This document shows positions 15,861-23,794 of a DNA stretch of 50,138 nt, in pieces. Made by a program: the position numbers and the translations under genes. This stretch comes from Alphaproteobacteria bacterium (GTDB lineage: Bacteria > Pseudomonadota > Alphaproteobacteria > Thalassobaculales > Thalassobaculaceae): positions 1-50,138 of the forward strand of contig JABMNR010000006.1 in the NCBI GenBank assembly GCA_013203465.1. Direction: 5' to 3'. The notes under the pieces were generated by a model that was given only the letters and a program-made list of their open reading frames with translations, was not told where the DNA came from and did no database searches. Each line of letters begins with the position of its first letter. Position 1 is the first letter of the stretch.

Positions 15861-16955
15861 TCAGACATCCACCCCGCGCCGCACCGCGCGCGGGAATGCC
15901 CGGGCCAGCACCGTCGGCAGGCCGCCGCCCCACTGGTCGTCGAGATAACGCCGGAAGTCGTAAATCGTCACCGCCGGGCAGACCTCGACCTCCAGCAGCC
16001 ACGGTGTGCCGTCCCCGCCGAGCCGGATATCGACGGAGAACAGATCACGCAACCCGAACCCGGCGGCCAGCCGGCGGGTGATACCGGCGATGCGTCCGGC
16101 GATTGTTGGCTCCGCGTCGGCCAGATCGACCAAACTTGGCTGGAACGCCGCCCCGCCCGCCAGCGACGCGGTGGCCGTGCCGTCGGTGTCGGCGAGCCCC
16201 GACAGGGTGGCGTTATCGGCCATGGTCATGAAGGCACCAGCCGCCTGCCCGCCGCCGCCGGTCTCCAGGCGGTACACCCCAAGGCGCGTCAACGCCGGAT
16301 CGTCCTCCACCGCCATGTACGACACCCGCACGTCGGCGCCGGGGACAAAGGCCTGAACCACCGCGTCGTCGCGGTATCGCGCGAAAATACGCCGCGACCG
16401 ATCGGCGGCCGCCGCGAGGGTCTCGACCTTGCTGTCCGGCCAGATGCCGATCTTGGCACCCAGGGTGTTCGGCTTGACGAACCACGGCCCCGGCCCCTCG
16501 GGCGGCGGTGTCAGCCACACGCCATCGCGCATCACCCCGAACGCCGGCGCCGCGACACCAAGCATCTCGGCCACGACCCCGGTCTTCGCCTTATCCTGGG
16601 CGATGTTCTGCGCCTGGACCGAACAGCCGAACACCGGCGCGCCGATCATCCGGGCGAACGACACCGCCCCGCTGCCCCGGTAGTAGCGGATGCCGTCGGT
16701 GACCGACCACACCACGGTCTCGGTCGGCCGCTCGGCCAGCCAGTCGAGCCAAACGGCGGGCTCGGTCGGGTCAGCGATGCGCCCCTCCACCCCAACGGCA
16801 TCGAGAGTCCCGAGGATCGGCTCCACCTGGTCTTGCAGATCGGTCGCCTGGCTCAGGTAGAAGGCGATTTCCTCGGCCACCTCGGGCGTGAATCCAGCAT
16901 CCCGCAGCCGGGCGGCGCATCCCTCCTTGCGCTCGGCCAGAATCAGCGCCCTCAC
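15861..16955 (-). CDS. ATP-grasp domain protein, carboxylate-amine ligase-like
   Basis: The 364-residue protein looks like a D-Ala-D-Ala-ligase-type ATP-grasp. An N-terminal substrate domain (1-120) holds FGCSVQAQNIAQDKAKT; the central part has PWFVKPNTLGAKIGI with the lysine for ATP binding, VVQAFVPGADVRVSYM, and LFSVDIRLGGDGTPWLLEVEVCPA, the metal-binding Asp/Glu pair near the end. It would join an amine or thiol to a carboxylate using ATP. The stop of the metallo-beta-lactamase gene upstream overlaps its start by four bases (16952-16955), so the two act together. The product is unknown; a peptide-like conjugate that the hydrolase later cleaves is possible. Confidence 0.8.
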   Translation of the reverse strand: MRALILAERKEGCAARLRDAGFTPEVAEEIAFYLSQATDLQDQVEPILGTLDAVGVEGRIADPTEPAVWLDWLAERPTETVVWSVTDGIRYYRGSGAVSFARMIGAPVFGCSVQAQNIAQDKAKTGVVAEMLGVAAPAFGVMRDGVWLTPPPEGPGPWFVKPNTLGAKIGIWPDSKVETLAAAADRSRRIFARYRDDAVVQAFVPGADVRVSYMAVEDDPALTRLGVYRLETGGGGQAAGAFMTMADNATLSGLADTDGTATASLAGGAAFQPSLVDLADAEPTIAGRIAGITRRLAAGFGLRDLFSVDIRLGGDGTPWLLEVEVCPAVTIYDFRRYLDDQWGGGLPTVLARAFPRAVRRGVDV

Positions 16956-17698
16956 ACCGCCTTGCTCCGCCGGTAGACCTCGGTCAACGCCCGCATCCGC
17001 GCGCCGTCGAACACGCCGAAATGGCCGGGCAGCACCCGGTCGACCTCCAAGGCGTCCAACCGCCGGTGCGTGGCCAGCAGGTCGTCGATGTCAGCACCGG
17101 GAATGGCGTCCAAAATCTCACCCTCATAGACCACATCGACCGAGAACAAGATTCGGCGCGCCGCCTCGTACAGGCACAGATGGCCGGGCGAGTGCCCTGG
17201 GGTGTGCAAGGCGATCAGCCTACGCCCGCCGAGATCGATCACGCCGCCATCGTCCAGCAAGCCGGTGGCCGGTGCCGGCGGGATGCGCCACGCGCGCGGA
17301 TCGAAACCACCCCCGACCCCACCCGCCATCGGATCGAAGGCCAGCGACTCCGGATAGTCCAACAGATAGGGGAGTATTTGCGTCGGCTCCGGCGCCGGGT
17401 CGTCGAGCACGCCCGCCTCCAGTGGATGCACCCAGCGCTCGGCGAACTGATGTAGGCCGCCGATGTGATCGAAGTGGGTGTGGCTGGCGACGGCGACGAT
17501 CGGCCGACCGAACAGCGCCGGCACGTGATCGGCCAGCGGCACCAGGCCCCAGCCGGCGTCCAGCACCAGCCGCCGTTCGGTGCCGTCAACCACCCAGATC
17601 GCGCCCCGGCCACCGGGGCTGGCGTACAGCTCTTCGATCCGCCAAATGCCGTCTTGGTGATCCTCGACCCGGATCACCCCATCGTCGAATGCTTTCAT
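16952..17698 (-). CDS. Metallo-beta-lactamase-fold hydrolase
   Basis: The 248-residue protein has the HxHxDH metal motif in VASHTHFDHIGG near residue 75, ALHTPGHSPGHLCLYE with the next His, SVDVVYEG with the bridging Asp, and GHFGVFDG at the C-terminus. The VVDGTERRLVLDAGWG start and short, one-domain form fit glyoxalase II- or thioesterase-like members. It is coupled by a four-base overlap to the ATP-grasp gene. The rpmF terminator lies just upstream, so this pair has its own promoter in the short space between 17699 and 17721 or is read through at a low level. Confidence 0.85.
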   Translation of the reverse strand: MKAFDDGVIRVEDHQDGIWRIEELYASPGGRGAIWVVDGTERRLVLDAGWGLVPLADHVPALFGRPIVAVASHTHFDHIGGLHQFAERWVHPLEAGVLDDPAPEPTQILPYLLDYPESLAFDPMAGGVGGGFDPRAWRIPPAPATGLLDDGGVIDLGGRRLIALHTPGHSPGHLCLYEAARRILFSVDVVYEGEILDAIPGADIDDLLATHRRLDALEVDRVLPGHFGVFDGARMRALTEVYRRSKAV

Positions 17699-17721
17699 GC
17701 GCCGATGCTATGGCGGAGGCT

Positions 17722-17755
17722 ACAAAAGCAAAAGCCCCCGCCAGGGCAGGGGCTT
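17722..17755 (-). terminator. Rho-independent terminator of rpmF
   Basis: On the minus strand the stem GAAGCCCC/GGGGCTT (17732-17755) with a ten-base loop is followed by TTGCTTTTG. It lies about 27 bp after the rpmF stop, and its T-rich tail identifies it as a factor-independent terminator. Confidence 0.8.
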
Positions 17756-17781
17756 CGCGCGGTCCGCTGCATGGGCGCAAC

Positions 17782-17967
17782 TCAGGCGCGATCTTTCACC
17801 TTCAACACCTGCCGGCCCTTGTACATGCCGGTCTTCAGATCGATGTGGTGCGGCCGGTGCAGCTCGCCGGTGTCCGGGTTCTCGACATAGGCGTCGGACC
17901 GGAGCGCGTCGTGCCCCCGGCGCATGCCCCGCTTGGACGGGGTGGTTTTACGTTTCGGAACCGCCAT
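17782..17967 (-). CDS. rpmF: 50S ribosomal protein L32
   Basis: The 61-residue basic protein starts [20 protein letters not shown], the standard L32 N-terminus, and continues with [26 protein letters not shown]. This alphaproteobacterial version lacks the zinc-binding cysteines. The ATG at 17967 gives the known length. It is a single-gene unit with a recognisable promoter (18026-18054) and a terminator (17722-17755). The plsX/fabH genes that often follow rpmF are not adjacent. Confidence 0.97.
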   Translation of the reverse strand: MAVPKRKTTPSKRGMRRGHDALRSDAYVENPDTGELHRPHHIDLKTGMYKGRQVLKVKDRA

Positions 17968-18025
17968 CGTTCGCACTCCACAGAAAACACGGCGCCGCGA
18001 TCCTCGGTCCGCGACGAAGCGCGGG

Positions 18026-18054
18026 TTATACGGTCTCACCGGCCGGGATGCAAG
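18026..18054 (-). promoter_or_regulatory. Putative sigma-70 promoter of rpmF
   Basis: On the minus strand, TTGCAT (18054-18049), then a 17-base spacer, then TATAAC (18031-18026). The hexamers and spacing fit housekeeping promoters. It leaves an untranslated leader of about 50 bases ahead of the ATG at 17967. Confidence 0.65.
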
Positions 18055-18149
18055 ACGCCGAACACGGTTTGCGCCACCAAAGCGTCACTTGTCCCGCACA
18101 CTCGAATCAACTACCCACAAATGCCTTTTTGGCGTATCCGAGCTCCATC

Positions 18150-19289
18150 ATGGCAACCGTGTTCAAAAATGCCCGGCTCGTCCTGCCCGACGCCGTGGTG
18201 TCCGGCTCCCTCAACGTTGAGGGTGGCCGCATCGCCGCCGTCGACGACAGCCCGGCCGCGCCGAACGGTGCGCTCGATCTCGACGGCGATTACCTGCTTC
18301 CGGGCCTGATCGACCTGCATACCGACAACGTAGAGAAACACTACGAACCCCGGCCGCAGGTGTACTGGGATCCGGTGGCCGCCGCCGTGAACCACGACGC
18401 CCAGATCGCCACCTCCGGCATCACCACGGTCTACGACTCGGTCTGTCTCGGCCTTACCAGCAAGGGCGAGCTGCGGTCCGAGCATATCCGTCCGATGATC
18501 GACGGCATCGCCCAGGCCCAGACCACCGGCATGCTGCGCACCGACCACCGGATTCATCTGCGGTGCGAGGTGACCGGCGCCGATGTGTTGGATCAGCTCA
18601 CCGCCTTCGACAACGACACCATGATCGGCCTGGTCTCGGTGATGGATCACGCGCCGGGCCAGCGCCAAACCGCCGATATGGACGTGTGGCGCCATATCAA
18701 GCGGGAGCACGACGGGCTGACCGAGGATGAGATCGAGCGCGAGTATGACCGTTTGACCCGCGCCTCGCGGGAGCTTGGACCCACGCAACGGTGGGCGGTG
18801 GCCGACTGGTCGCGGGCGCGGGCGTTCGGCTTGGCCAGCCACGACGACCAGACCGTCGCGCATGTCGCCGAATCGGCGGAGATCGGCTGCACCATCGCCG
18901 AGTTTCCCACCACGGTCGAGGCCGCCAAGGCGTCGCGCGACCACGGGCTGGCGGTGCTGATGGGCGGCCCCAACCTGGTGCGCGGGCGCTCGTCCTACGG
19001 CAACATCACCGCCCGCGACCTCGCCGAGCAAGGCCTGCTCGACATCGTGTCCTCGGACTACGTGCCGGCCAGCATGCTGCACGCGGCGTTCACCCTGGCC
19101 GACACGGTCACGGGCTGGGACCTGCCGCGGGCGGTGGCGACCATGACCGCGACCCCGGCCCGGGTCGCCGGGCTGGACGATCGCGGGCGGCTGGAGCCCG
19201 GGTTGCGGGCCGATCTGATCCGGGTGCGCCTGGTCGATGGCCGGCCGGTGGTGCGTGGCGTCTGGGTCGCCGGCGAGCGGGTGGTCTGA
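18150..19289 (+). CDS. phnM: PhnM-like phosphonate-pathway amidohydrolase (alpha-D-ribose 1-methylphosphonate 5-triphosphate diphosphatase)
   Basis: The 379-residue protein is a classic PhnM: LPGLIDLHTDNVEKHYEPRP (metal HxD motif near 53-60), GITTVYDSVCLG, HDDQTVAHV, and PNLVRGRSSYGNITARDLAEQGLLDIVSSDYVP. PhnM removes pyrophosphate from the ribosyl methylphosphonate triphosphate made by the C-P lyase machinery. Here none of phnG-L or phnJ lies nearby, so it is a solitary member, either supporting a complex encoded elsewhere or repurposed. The start at 18150 is preceded by a weak site. Confidence 0.88.
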   Translation: MATVFKNARLVLPDAVVSGSLNVEGGRIAAVDDSPAAPNGALDLDGDYLLPGLIDLHTDNVEKHYEPRPQVYWDPVAAAVNHDAQIATSGITTVYDSVCLGLTSKGELRSEHIRPMIDGIAQAQTTGMLRTDHRIHLRCEVTGADVLDQLTAFDNDTMIGLVSVMDHAPGQRQTADMDVWRHIKREHDGLTEDEIEREYDRLTRASRELGPTQRWAVADWSRARAFGLASHDDQTVAHVAESAEIGCTIAEFPTTVEAAKASRDHGLAVLMGGPNLVRGRSSYGNITARDLAEQGLLDIVSSDYVPASMLHAAFTLADTVTGWDLPRAVATMTATPARVAGLDDRGRLEPGLRADLIRVRLVDGRPVVRGVWVAGERVV

Positions 19290-19292
19290 GAC

Positions 19293-19784
19293 CTATTCGC
19301 CGCCCGCCTCCGGCTTGAACGAATAGCGGAAATCGCAGTGGCTGGCGCCGCTCATGATGGTCTGGGTCCGCTCCAGGGTGATGCGCGGATCGTAGCCGGT
19401 GCAGAATGTGCCGTCACGGTTGCACGACAGCAGATGGCCGATCCCGCCTAGCCCCAGGGCTTTGTAGGTCTCGGCGTAGCGGCAGCGGGTGACGTTGAAG
19501 TGCAGCGTGGTATCGGTCCGCTCCAGCGGCTCGATTTCCAAGGCACCACCCGCCGTCCAGTGCTTCTGGATGTCGGCGAAGCCGTCGAGCGAGGTCGCTC
19601 CGCCGTGTTCGTCGGCGAACTCCCGGCCCTGGGCGATCGCCGCCTTCTCGATCGCCGCCCCCAGGATGGCGTCGGCCTTCTCGCGACCGACTTGCGCCAC
19701 CATCTCGTCGTGGATCGGCTTGATCACCCTGGCCTCGATCCGGCGCTGTTCCAGGATCGGCAGGCGGTCGGTCTTGTCGGTCAT
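19293..19784 (-). CDS. L-2-amino-thiazoline-4-carboxylate (ATC) hydrolase family protein
   Basis: The 163-residue protein resembles the small ATC-hydrolase family: IQKHWTAGGALEIEPLERTDTTLHFNVTRCRYAETYKALGL, then LLSCNRDGTFCTGYDPRITLERTQTIMSGASHCDFRYSF. Conserved Cys residues (in TRCRYAE, LLSCNRD and SHCDFRY) are typical. Named members hydrolyse a thiazoline ring to cysteine precursors, but many are found in unrelated catabolic clusters, so the reaction here is open. It is the last gene of a three-gene minus-strand set with an alpha/beta hydrolase and an SDR; 13 bp separate it from the SDR. Confidence 0.75.
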   Translation of the reverse strand: MTDKTDRLPILEQRRIEARVIKPIHDEMVAQVGREKADAILGAAIEKAAIAQGREFADEHGGATSLDGFADIQKHWTAGGALEIEPLERTDTTLHFNVTRCRYAETYKALGLGGIGHLLSCNRDGTFCTGYDPRITLERTQTIMSGASHCDFRYSFKPEAGGE

Positions 19785-19797
19785 CGCCCCCGCTCCC

Positions 19798-20571
19798 TCA
19801 CCGTGCGCTGTAGCCGCCGTCGAGCAGCAGATCGGCGCCGGTCATGAAGCTCGACTCCTCGCTGGCCAGGAACACCGCCCCCGCCGCCATCTCCTCCGGC
19901 CGGCCGAGGCGGCCGAGCGGGTGCATCGGCAGGCCCCACCGCGCTTCGGCCTGCTCAAGATCGCCGAACTGTTGCACCAGGCGGTCGGTGGCGGTGCCGC
20001 CCGGCGACAGGGTGTTGACCCGGATGCCGTCATCGGCGTGATCCAGCGCCATGGTCCTAGCCAGCTGCACCAGCGCCCCCTTGGTCGCGCAATAGACGGC
20101 GCTGCCCGGCTTACCGACCCGGGCCATCTGCGAGGCGGTGAGAATAATCGCCCCGCCGCCGGCGCGTTTCAGGTGCGGGATGCCGTGCTTGCACAGGTGA
20201 TAGGCCCCGGTCAGGTTGACCGCCAGCGCCTGGGCCCAATCGCTCTCTTCCAGCTTGTCGATGGTCGCCGCCGGGGTCTGGGTCGCGGCGTTGGCCACCA
20301 AGATGTCGAGCCCGCCGAACGCGCTGGCCGCCGCGCTCACCGCGTCGTGCACGCTGTCGGTCGAGCGCACGTCGCAATAGCCGCCATCGGCCTTGCCATC
20401 GGCGGCGCGAATGGCGTCGACCGCCGCCTCGACCTCACCGCCATGCACATCGGCGAGCCAGACGGCCGCTCCCTCCTCGGCATAGGCCTTGGCGATGGCG
20501 AGGCCGATGCCCCGCGCGGCGCCGGTGATGATCGCCGCCCTGCCTACCAAACGCGCGCCCGGGATGCCCAC
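19798..20571 (-). CDS. Short-chain dehydrogenase/reductase
   Basis: The 257-residue classical SDR has TGAARGIGLAIAKAYAEEG (TGxxxGIG, NAD(P) binding), ILVANAATQT (NAG-type motif with NA-A), the catalytic Ser near GGGAIILTASQMA, then YCATKGALVQLARTMALDHA (YxxxK) and RVNTLSPGGTAT. The GTG start at 20571 is supported by AGGAG seven bases upstream and by its position one base after the previous stop. It is sandwiched between an alpha/beta hydrolase and the ATC-hydrolase-like gene. It probably oxidises or reduces an alcohol/ketone released by that hydrolase. Confidence 0.92.
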   Translation of the reverse strand: MGIPGARLVGRAAIITGAARGIGLAIAKAYAEEGAAVWLADVHGGEVEAAVDAIRAADGKADGGYCDVRSTDSVHDAVSAAASAFGGLDILVANAATQTPAATIDKLEESDWAQALAVNLTGAYHLCKHGIPHLKRAGGGAIILTASQMARVGKPGSAVYCATKGALVQLARTMALDHADDGIRVNTLSPGGTATDRLVQQFGDLEQAEARWGLPMHPLGRLGRPEEMAAGAVFLASEESSFMTGADLLLDGGYSAR

Positions 20572-20572
20572 G

Positions 20573-21463
20573 TCACTTCTCCTCGGTTGCTGTGATGATG
20601 CCGCCGCCGATCGAGCGCGGGTCGCGCAAGCTCCAGCGGCCGCATTCGACGGTGTGCAGGAAATCCTCGACCACCGCGTTGAACTTGGCCGGCTCCTCGA
20701 TGTTCATGGTGTGTCCGGTCTTCGGCAGCACCGCCAGCGCCGCCGAGGGGATCTTGCGTTTCATGAAATTGCCGACATCCAGGCACGGCTCGTCCTCGTC
20801 GCCGTTGACGATCAGCGTCGGCACCGTCAGCGCTTCCATCTTGTCGACCAGATCGTACAACGACGGCCGGCGGGCCTGCACCCCGCGCATGGTGTTGGCG
20901 GCACCCAGGGTCGAGTGCTCGCGCAACTGGGTCTCGAACTCCTGCCAGCCGCGCGGATCCTTGGCCAGGAACTGCACCCGGGTCGGGCCGCGCGCGTACA
21001 TCTTGCCGACCTCGGCCATGGTTTCGCTGGCGATGCGGGCGGCGGTCGCTTCGGTCTCCTGGCGGAATTGCTCGCGCTTGTCGGCGTCGGCGCCGTAACC
21101 GCACCCCGCCACCACCAGCGACAGCGCCCGGTCGGGGTATTGGAAGCCGAAATGCAGCGTCGCGAACCCGCCCATGGACAGCCCGACCACGTGCGCCTCG
21201 CCAATGCCGAGCCCGTCCAGCACGTCGCGGATGTCGTCGCGCGCCCGGTCTTGCGAGTATGCGTCCGGATTGTTCGGCACGTCCGAGGGGGGGTAGCCGC
21301 GCGCGCTGTAGCTGACGCAGCGATAGCGCCGACCGAAATGCCGCATCTGCGGCTCCCAGGCGCGATGATCGCCGGCGTATTCGTGCACGAAGACGATCGG
21401 CGTGCCCTCGCCGACTTCCTCGTAGTACAGCCTCACCCCGTCATCCGCTGTAATGTGCGGCAT
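20573..21463 (-). CDS. Alpha/beta hydrolase (enol-lactonase/C-C hydrolase type)
   Basis: The 296-residue hydrolase has FVHEYAGDHRAW as the oxyanion region (HE in place of HG), the nucleophile elbow VGLSMGGFATLHFG with Ser at about 99, NGDEDEPC with the acid and KTGHTMNIEEP with the His. It resembles 3-oxoadipate enol-lactonase and meta-cleavage hydrolases. The start at 21463 is preceded by GGGGGT; an in-frame ATG at 21475 is possible. It is followed after one base by the SDR, so it heads a compact three-gene unit. Palindromic repeat copy C lies directly upstream. Confidence 0.88.
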   Translation of the reverse strand: MPHITADDGVRLYYEEVGEGTPIVFVHEYAGDHRAWEPQMRHFGRRYRCVSYSARGYPPSDVPNNPDAYSQDRARDDIRDVLDGLGIGEAHVVGLSMGGFATLHFGFQYPDRALSLVVAGCGYGADADKREQFRQETEATAARIASETMAEVGKMYARGPTRVQFLAKDPRGWQEFETQLREHSTLGAANTMRGVQARRPSLYDLVDKMEALTVPTLIVNGDEDEPCLDVGNFMKRKIPSAALAVLPKTGHTMNIEEPAKFNAVVEDFLHTVECGRWSLRDPRSIGGGIITATEEK

Positions 21464-21549
21464 CGTTACCCCCATCTTTCATCGGTTTCGCATGGAACAC
21501 CCCCGGCGGGCCGAGGGCAACGGTGTTCGCGTCCGTCGATCCCCCAACC

Positions 21550-21650
21550 ACCCTTCCCGCATTCCCGGACGACACCGGAGGTGTCGAGCCGGGATCAGCA
21601 CGCGTGTGACTCTGGACCCCGGATCGCTGCGCGTCCGGGGATGCTAGAAA
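21550..21650. repeat. Dispersed intergenic palindromic repeat, copy C
   Basis: CATTCCCGGACGACACCGGAG and, on the far side, CCCCGGATCGCTGCGCGTCCGGGG flanked by ATGCTAGAAAGAGAG. The latter core almost matches copy B at 5181-5212. It lies between two hydrolase genes read the same way. Confidence 0.65.
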
Positions 21651-21666
21651 GAGAGTGCCACGCCTC

Positions 21667-22470
21667 TCAACACTCGGCCAGGAAATCGAGGATGCGCCCG
21701 GCGAATTCGGCGGTCGCGTCACGGCCGGTGACCACGTGGGCGGCTTGCGGCATCTCGTGGCCGATGGCGCCCGGGATGCCGGCTTGCACCGGACGAGTGG
21801 TGCGCGGCGGAGTGATGCGGTCGGCGCCGTTGTGGAACACCAGGGTCGGGCAGGCGATCCGGCTCAGCCGGTCGAGGGTGTCGTGCGCCTTGGCCGCCTC
21901 GGTCAGGCGCGCGTGGGCCGAGAGGTTACCGCGCAGTTCCTTCCAGCCGCCGGTCGGACCGAGCAGCCGATCGCCCCGCGCGGCGAAGTAATCCGGCCGG
22001 AAGCTCTCCAGCACCACCAGACGCTGGAACGCCGCGAACCCCATCTCCCGGTGCACGTCGAGCCACAGGTCCATCTGCGCCGCCAGATACCGGTCGGCCC
22101 GCGCCCAACAGCCGGAATTGATCAGACTGCGGGCCAGCGACGGCCGGTGCAGCGCCACCTGTTGGAAGATGCAGGCGCCGATGCCGACAATGCCGACCAG
22201 ATGCGCCCGCTCGATCCCCAGATGGTCGGCCAACGCAATCACGTCGTCGGCCATGGTCGCCGTGCTCGACGGGATTGAGAGGTCGTCATCGGACCCCGCC
22301 AAACCGCGATGATCGAACACCACCACCGTATGCCGCTCGGTCAACCCGGCCGGCAGATGCTGAACCCCGCCATGGCAGAACGTGCCCCAGCCGCCGGAAA
22401 GGAACACCGGATCACCGGCGCCATGTACCTCCCAGTACATGCGGTGATTATTAATATTTTCAAATGACAT
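21667..22470 (-). CDS. Alpha/beta-hydrolase-fold protein lacking the catalytic serine
   Basis: The 267-residue protein is alpha/beta-hydrolase-like (VVVFDHRGLAGSDD, then the region of the nucleophile elbow, FHNGADRITPP, PQAAHVV with an end His). At the elbow, where family members have GxSxGG, the sequence reads HLVGIVGIGACIFQQVA, with no Ser, Cys or Asp. The helix side is preserved, so it folds but cannot act as a classical nucleophilic hydrolase. Cofactor-free lyases and oxygenases of this fold usually keep a Ser, so this is unusual. The start ATG at 22470 is inside an AT-rich patch with a poor ribosome site. It follows the amidase gene by 19 bp on the same strand. Confidence 0.8.
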   Translation of the reverse strand: MSFENINNHRMYWEVHGAGDPVFLSGGWGTFCHGGVQHLPAGLTERHTVVVFDHRGLAGSDDDLSIPSSTATMADDVIALADHLGIERAHLVGIVGIGACIFQQVALHRPSLARSLINSGCWARADRYLAAQMDLWLDVHREMGFAAFQRLVVLESFRPDYFAARGDRLLGPTGGWKELRGNLSAHARLTEAAKAHDTLDRLSRIACPTLVFHNGADRITPPRTTRPVQAGIPGAIGHEMPQAAHVVTGRDATAEFAGRILDFLAEC

Positions 22471-22489
22471 ATATGGTTTTCTTAATGTA

Positions 22490-23794
22490 TTATCTTAGTA
22501 ATTTTTCGACCGCCAATGCCATACCCAGCAAGCGTGCGTCCTCGTAGAAACCACCGATCAGCTGCAGGCCAACCGGCAGGCCCTCGCCATCGGCCCCGCA
22601 GGGCAGAGTGATCGCCGGCGCGCCGCCCATGTTGGCCAATCCCGTAAGGTCGGCTTGGTCGTCCGGCACCGCCGCGTCGAACGGGAACGCCGTATGGCCC
22701 ACCGTGGGCAGAAGCAGCGCGTCGAAGCTCTCCAACGCGGCGTTGACGGCGGCACCGGCGGTCTCGACCCGGCGAAATGCCTTCACATAACGCGAGGACG
22801 GCGCGTCGCGGCCATAGGACAGCATACCTTTCAACGTATCGGACAACGCCTCCGGATGGTCCGCCCAAATAGTTTCCAGGGCAACCGCGCCTTCCGCTTC
22901 CACAATCAGCAGCGCGGCCCGGCGCAGCGCCGACAGCGAACCAAGCCCGAGGTCGACGGCTTCGATCGTCACGCCCGCCCGCCGCAACCGCGCGAGCGTG
23001 GCGTCGATGACGCCGTGGACACCAGGTTCGATCGCCACGGTATCGGCCTCGGCCACCCAGCCCAGCCGCAGCCCTTGAAGCGGCCTCTCCTCCGGCTCGA
23101 ACCCGGTCAAGGCCGGAGCGGCGAAGGCGATATCGGCGACCGTCCGCGCCAAGGGGCCGACATGATCCAGGGTCCAGCACAGCGGCATCACCCCGTCGGT
23201 CGCGATCGCATCGAAACTGGGCTTGTAGCCCACGACCCCGCAATAGGCGGCGGGAAGACGCACCGATCCCAAGGTGTCGGTGCCCAGCGTCAGCGGCAGC
23301 ATGCCCGCCGCGACCGCCACCGCCGATCCGCCCGACGAGCCGCCGGGCGTCCTCCCCGGCGCGGTCGGGTGCTCGACACGGCCATGGTGCGGGTTGTCGC
23401 TGGTCGCCCCCAACGCCGCTTCGTGCATGCCGAGCTTGGCCACCGGGATGGCTCCCTCGGCCCGCAGCCGGGCCACGATCTCGGCGTCCGCCTCGGCGGT
23501 CCACGCCAGACCCAAACCGTTGGTGGTTGGCCGGCCGGCGACATCGATGTTGTCCTTGAGGCCGATCGGAATGCCGTCAAGGGAGCCGCGTGCCTCTCCC
23601 GCCGCCCGGCGCCGGTCGCTCTCGACGGCGGCGGCACGCGCGCCGTCGGCGTCCAGATCCCAGACCGCGTTCAACGCCGGGTTGGCCCGCCCGATCACCG
23701 TCAGATGCGCCTCCAACAGCTCGACGGCGGAGAAGCTCCCGGCATCGAGGCCGTCGGCCATGGCGGCGAGGGAAAGCCGGGTAAGGTCGGTCAT
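22490..23794 (-). CDS. Amidase signature family protein
   Basis: The 434-residue protein has the amidase signature: the catalytic Lys in AKLGMHEAALG, the cis-Ser loop PGGSSGGSAVAVAAGM, and GTDTLGSVRLPAAYCGVVG with the nucleophile Ser. DGIPIGLKDNIDVAG is the typical approach. It hydrolyses an amide, ammonia-releasing or otherwise, in the cytoplasm. Its ATG overlaps the PaaK-like stop as ATGA. It is the fifth gene of a coupled minus-strand operon (GST, PuuE-like, MmgE/PrpD, PaaK-like, amidase). Its 3' end lies in an AT-rich patch. Confidence 0.92.
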   Translation of the reverse strand: MTDLTRLSLAAMADGLDAGSFSAVELLEAHLTVIGRANPALNAVWDLDADGARAAAVESDRRRAAGEARGSLDGIPIGLKDNIDVAGRPTTNGLGLAWTAEADAEIVARLRAEGAIPVAKLGMHEAALGATSDNPHHGRVEHPTAPGRTPGGSSGGSAVAVAAGMLPLTLGTDTLGSVRLPAAYCGVVGYKPSFDAIATDGVMPLCWTLDHVGPLARTVADIAFAAPALTGFEPEERPLQGLRLGWVAEADTVAIEPGVHGVIDATLARLRRAGVTIEAVDLGLGSLSALRRAALLIVEAEGAVALETIWADHPEALSDTLKGMLSYGRDAPSSRYVKAFRRVETAGAAVNAALESFDALLLPTVGHTAFPFDAAVPDDQADLTGLANMGGAPAITLPCGADGEGLPVGLQLIGGFYEDARLLGMALAVEKLLR

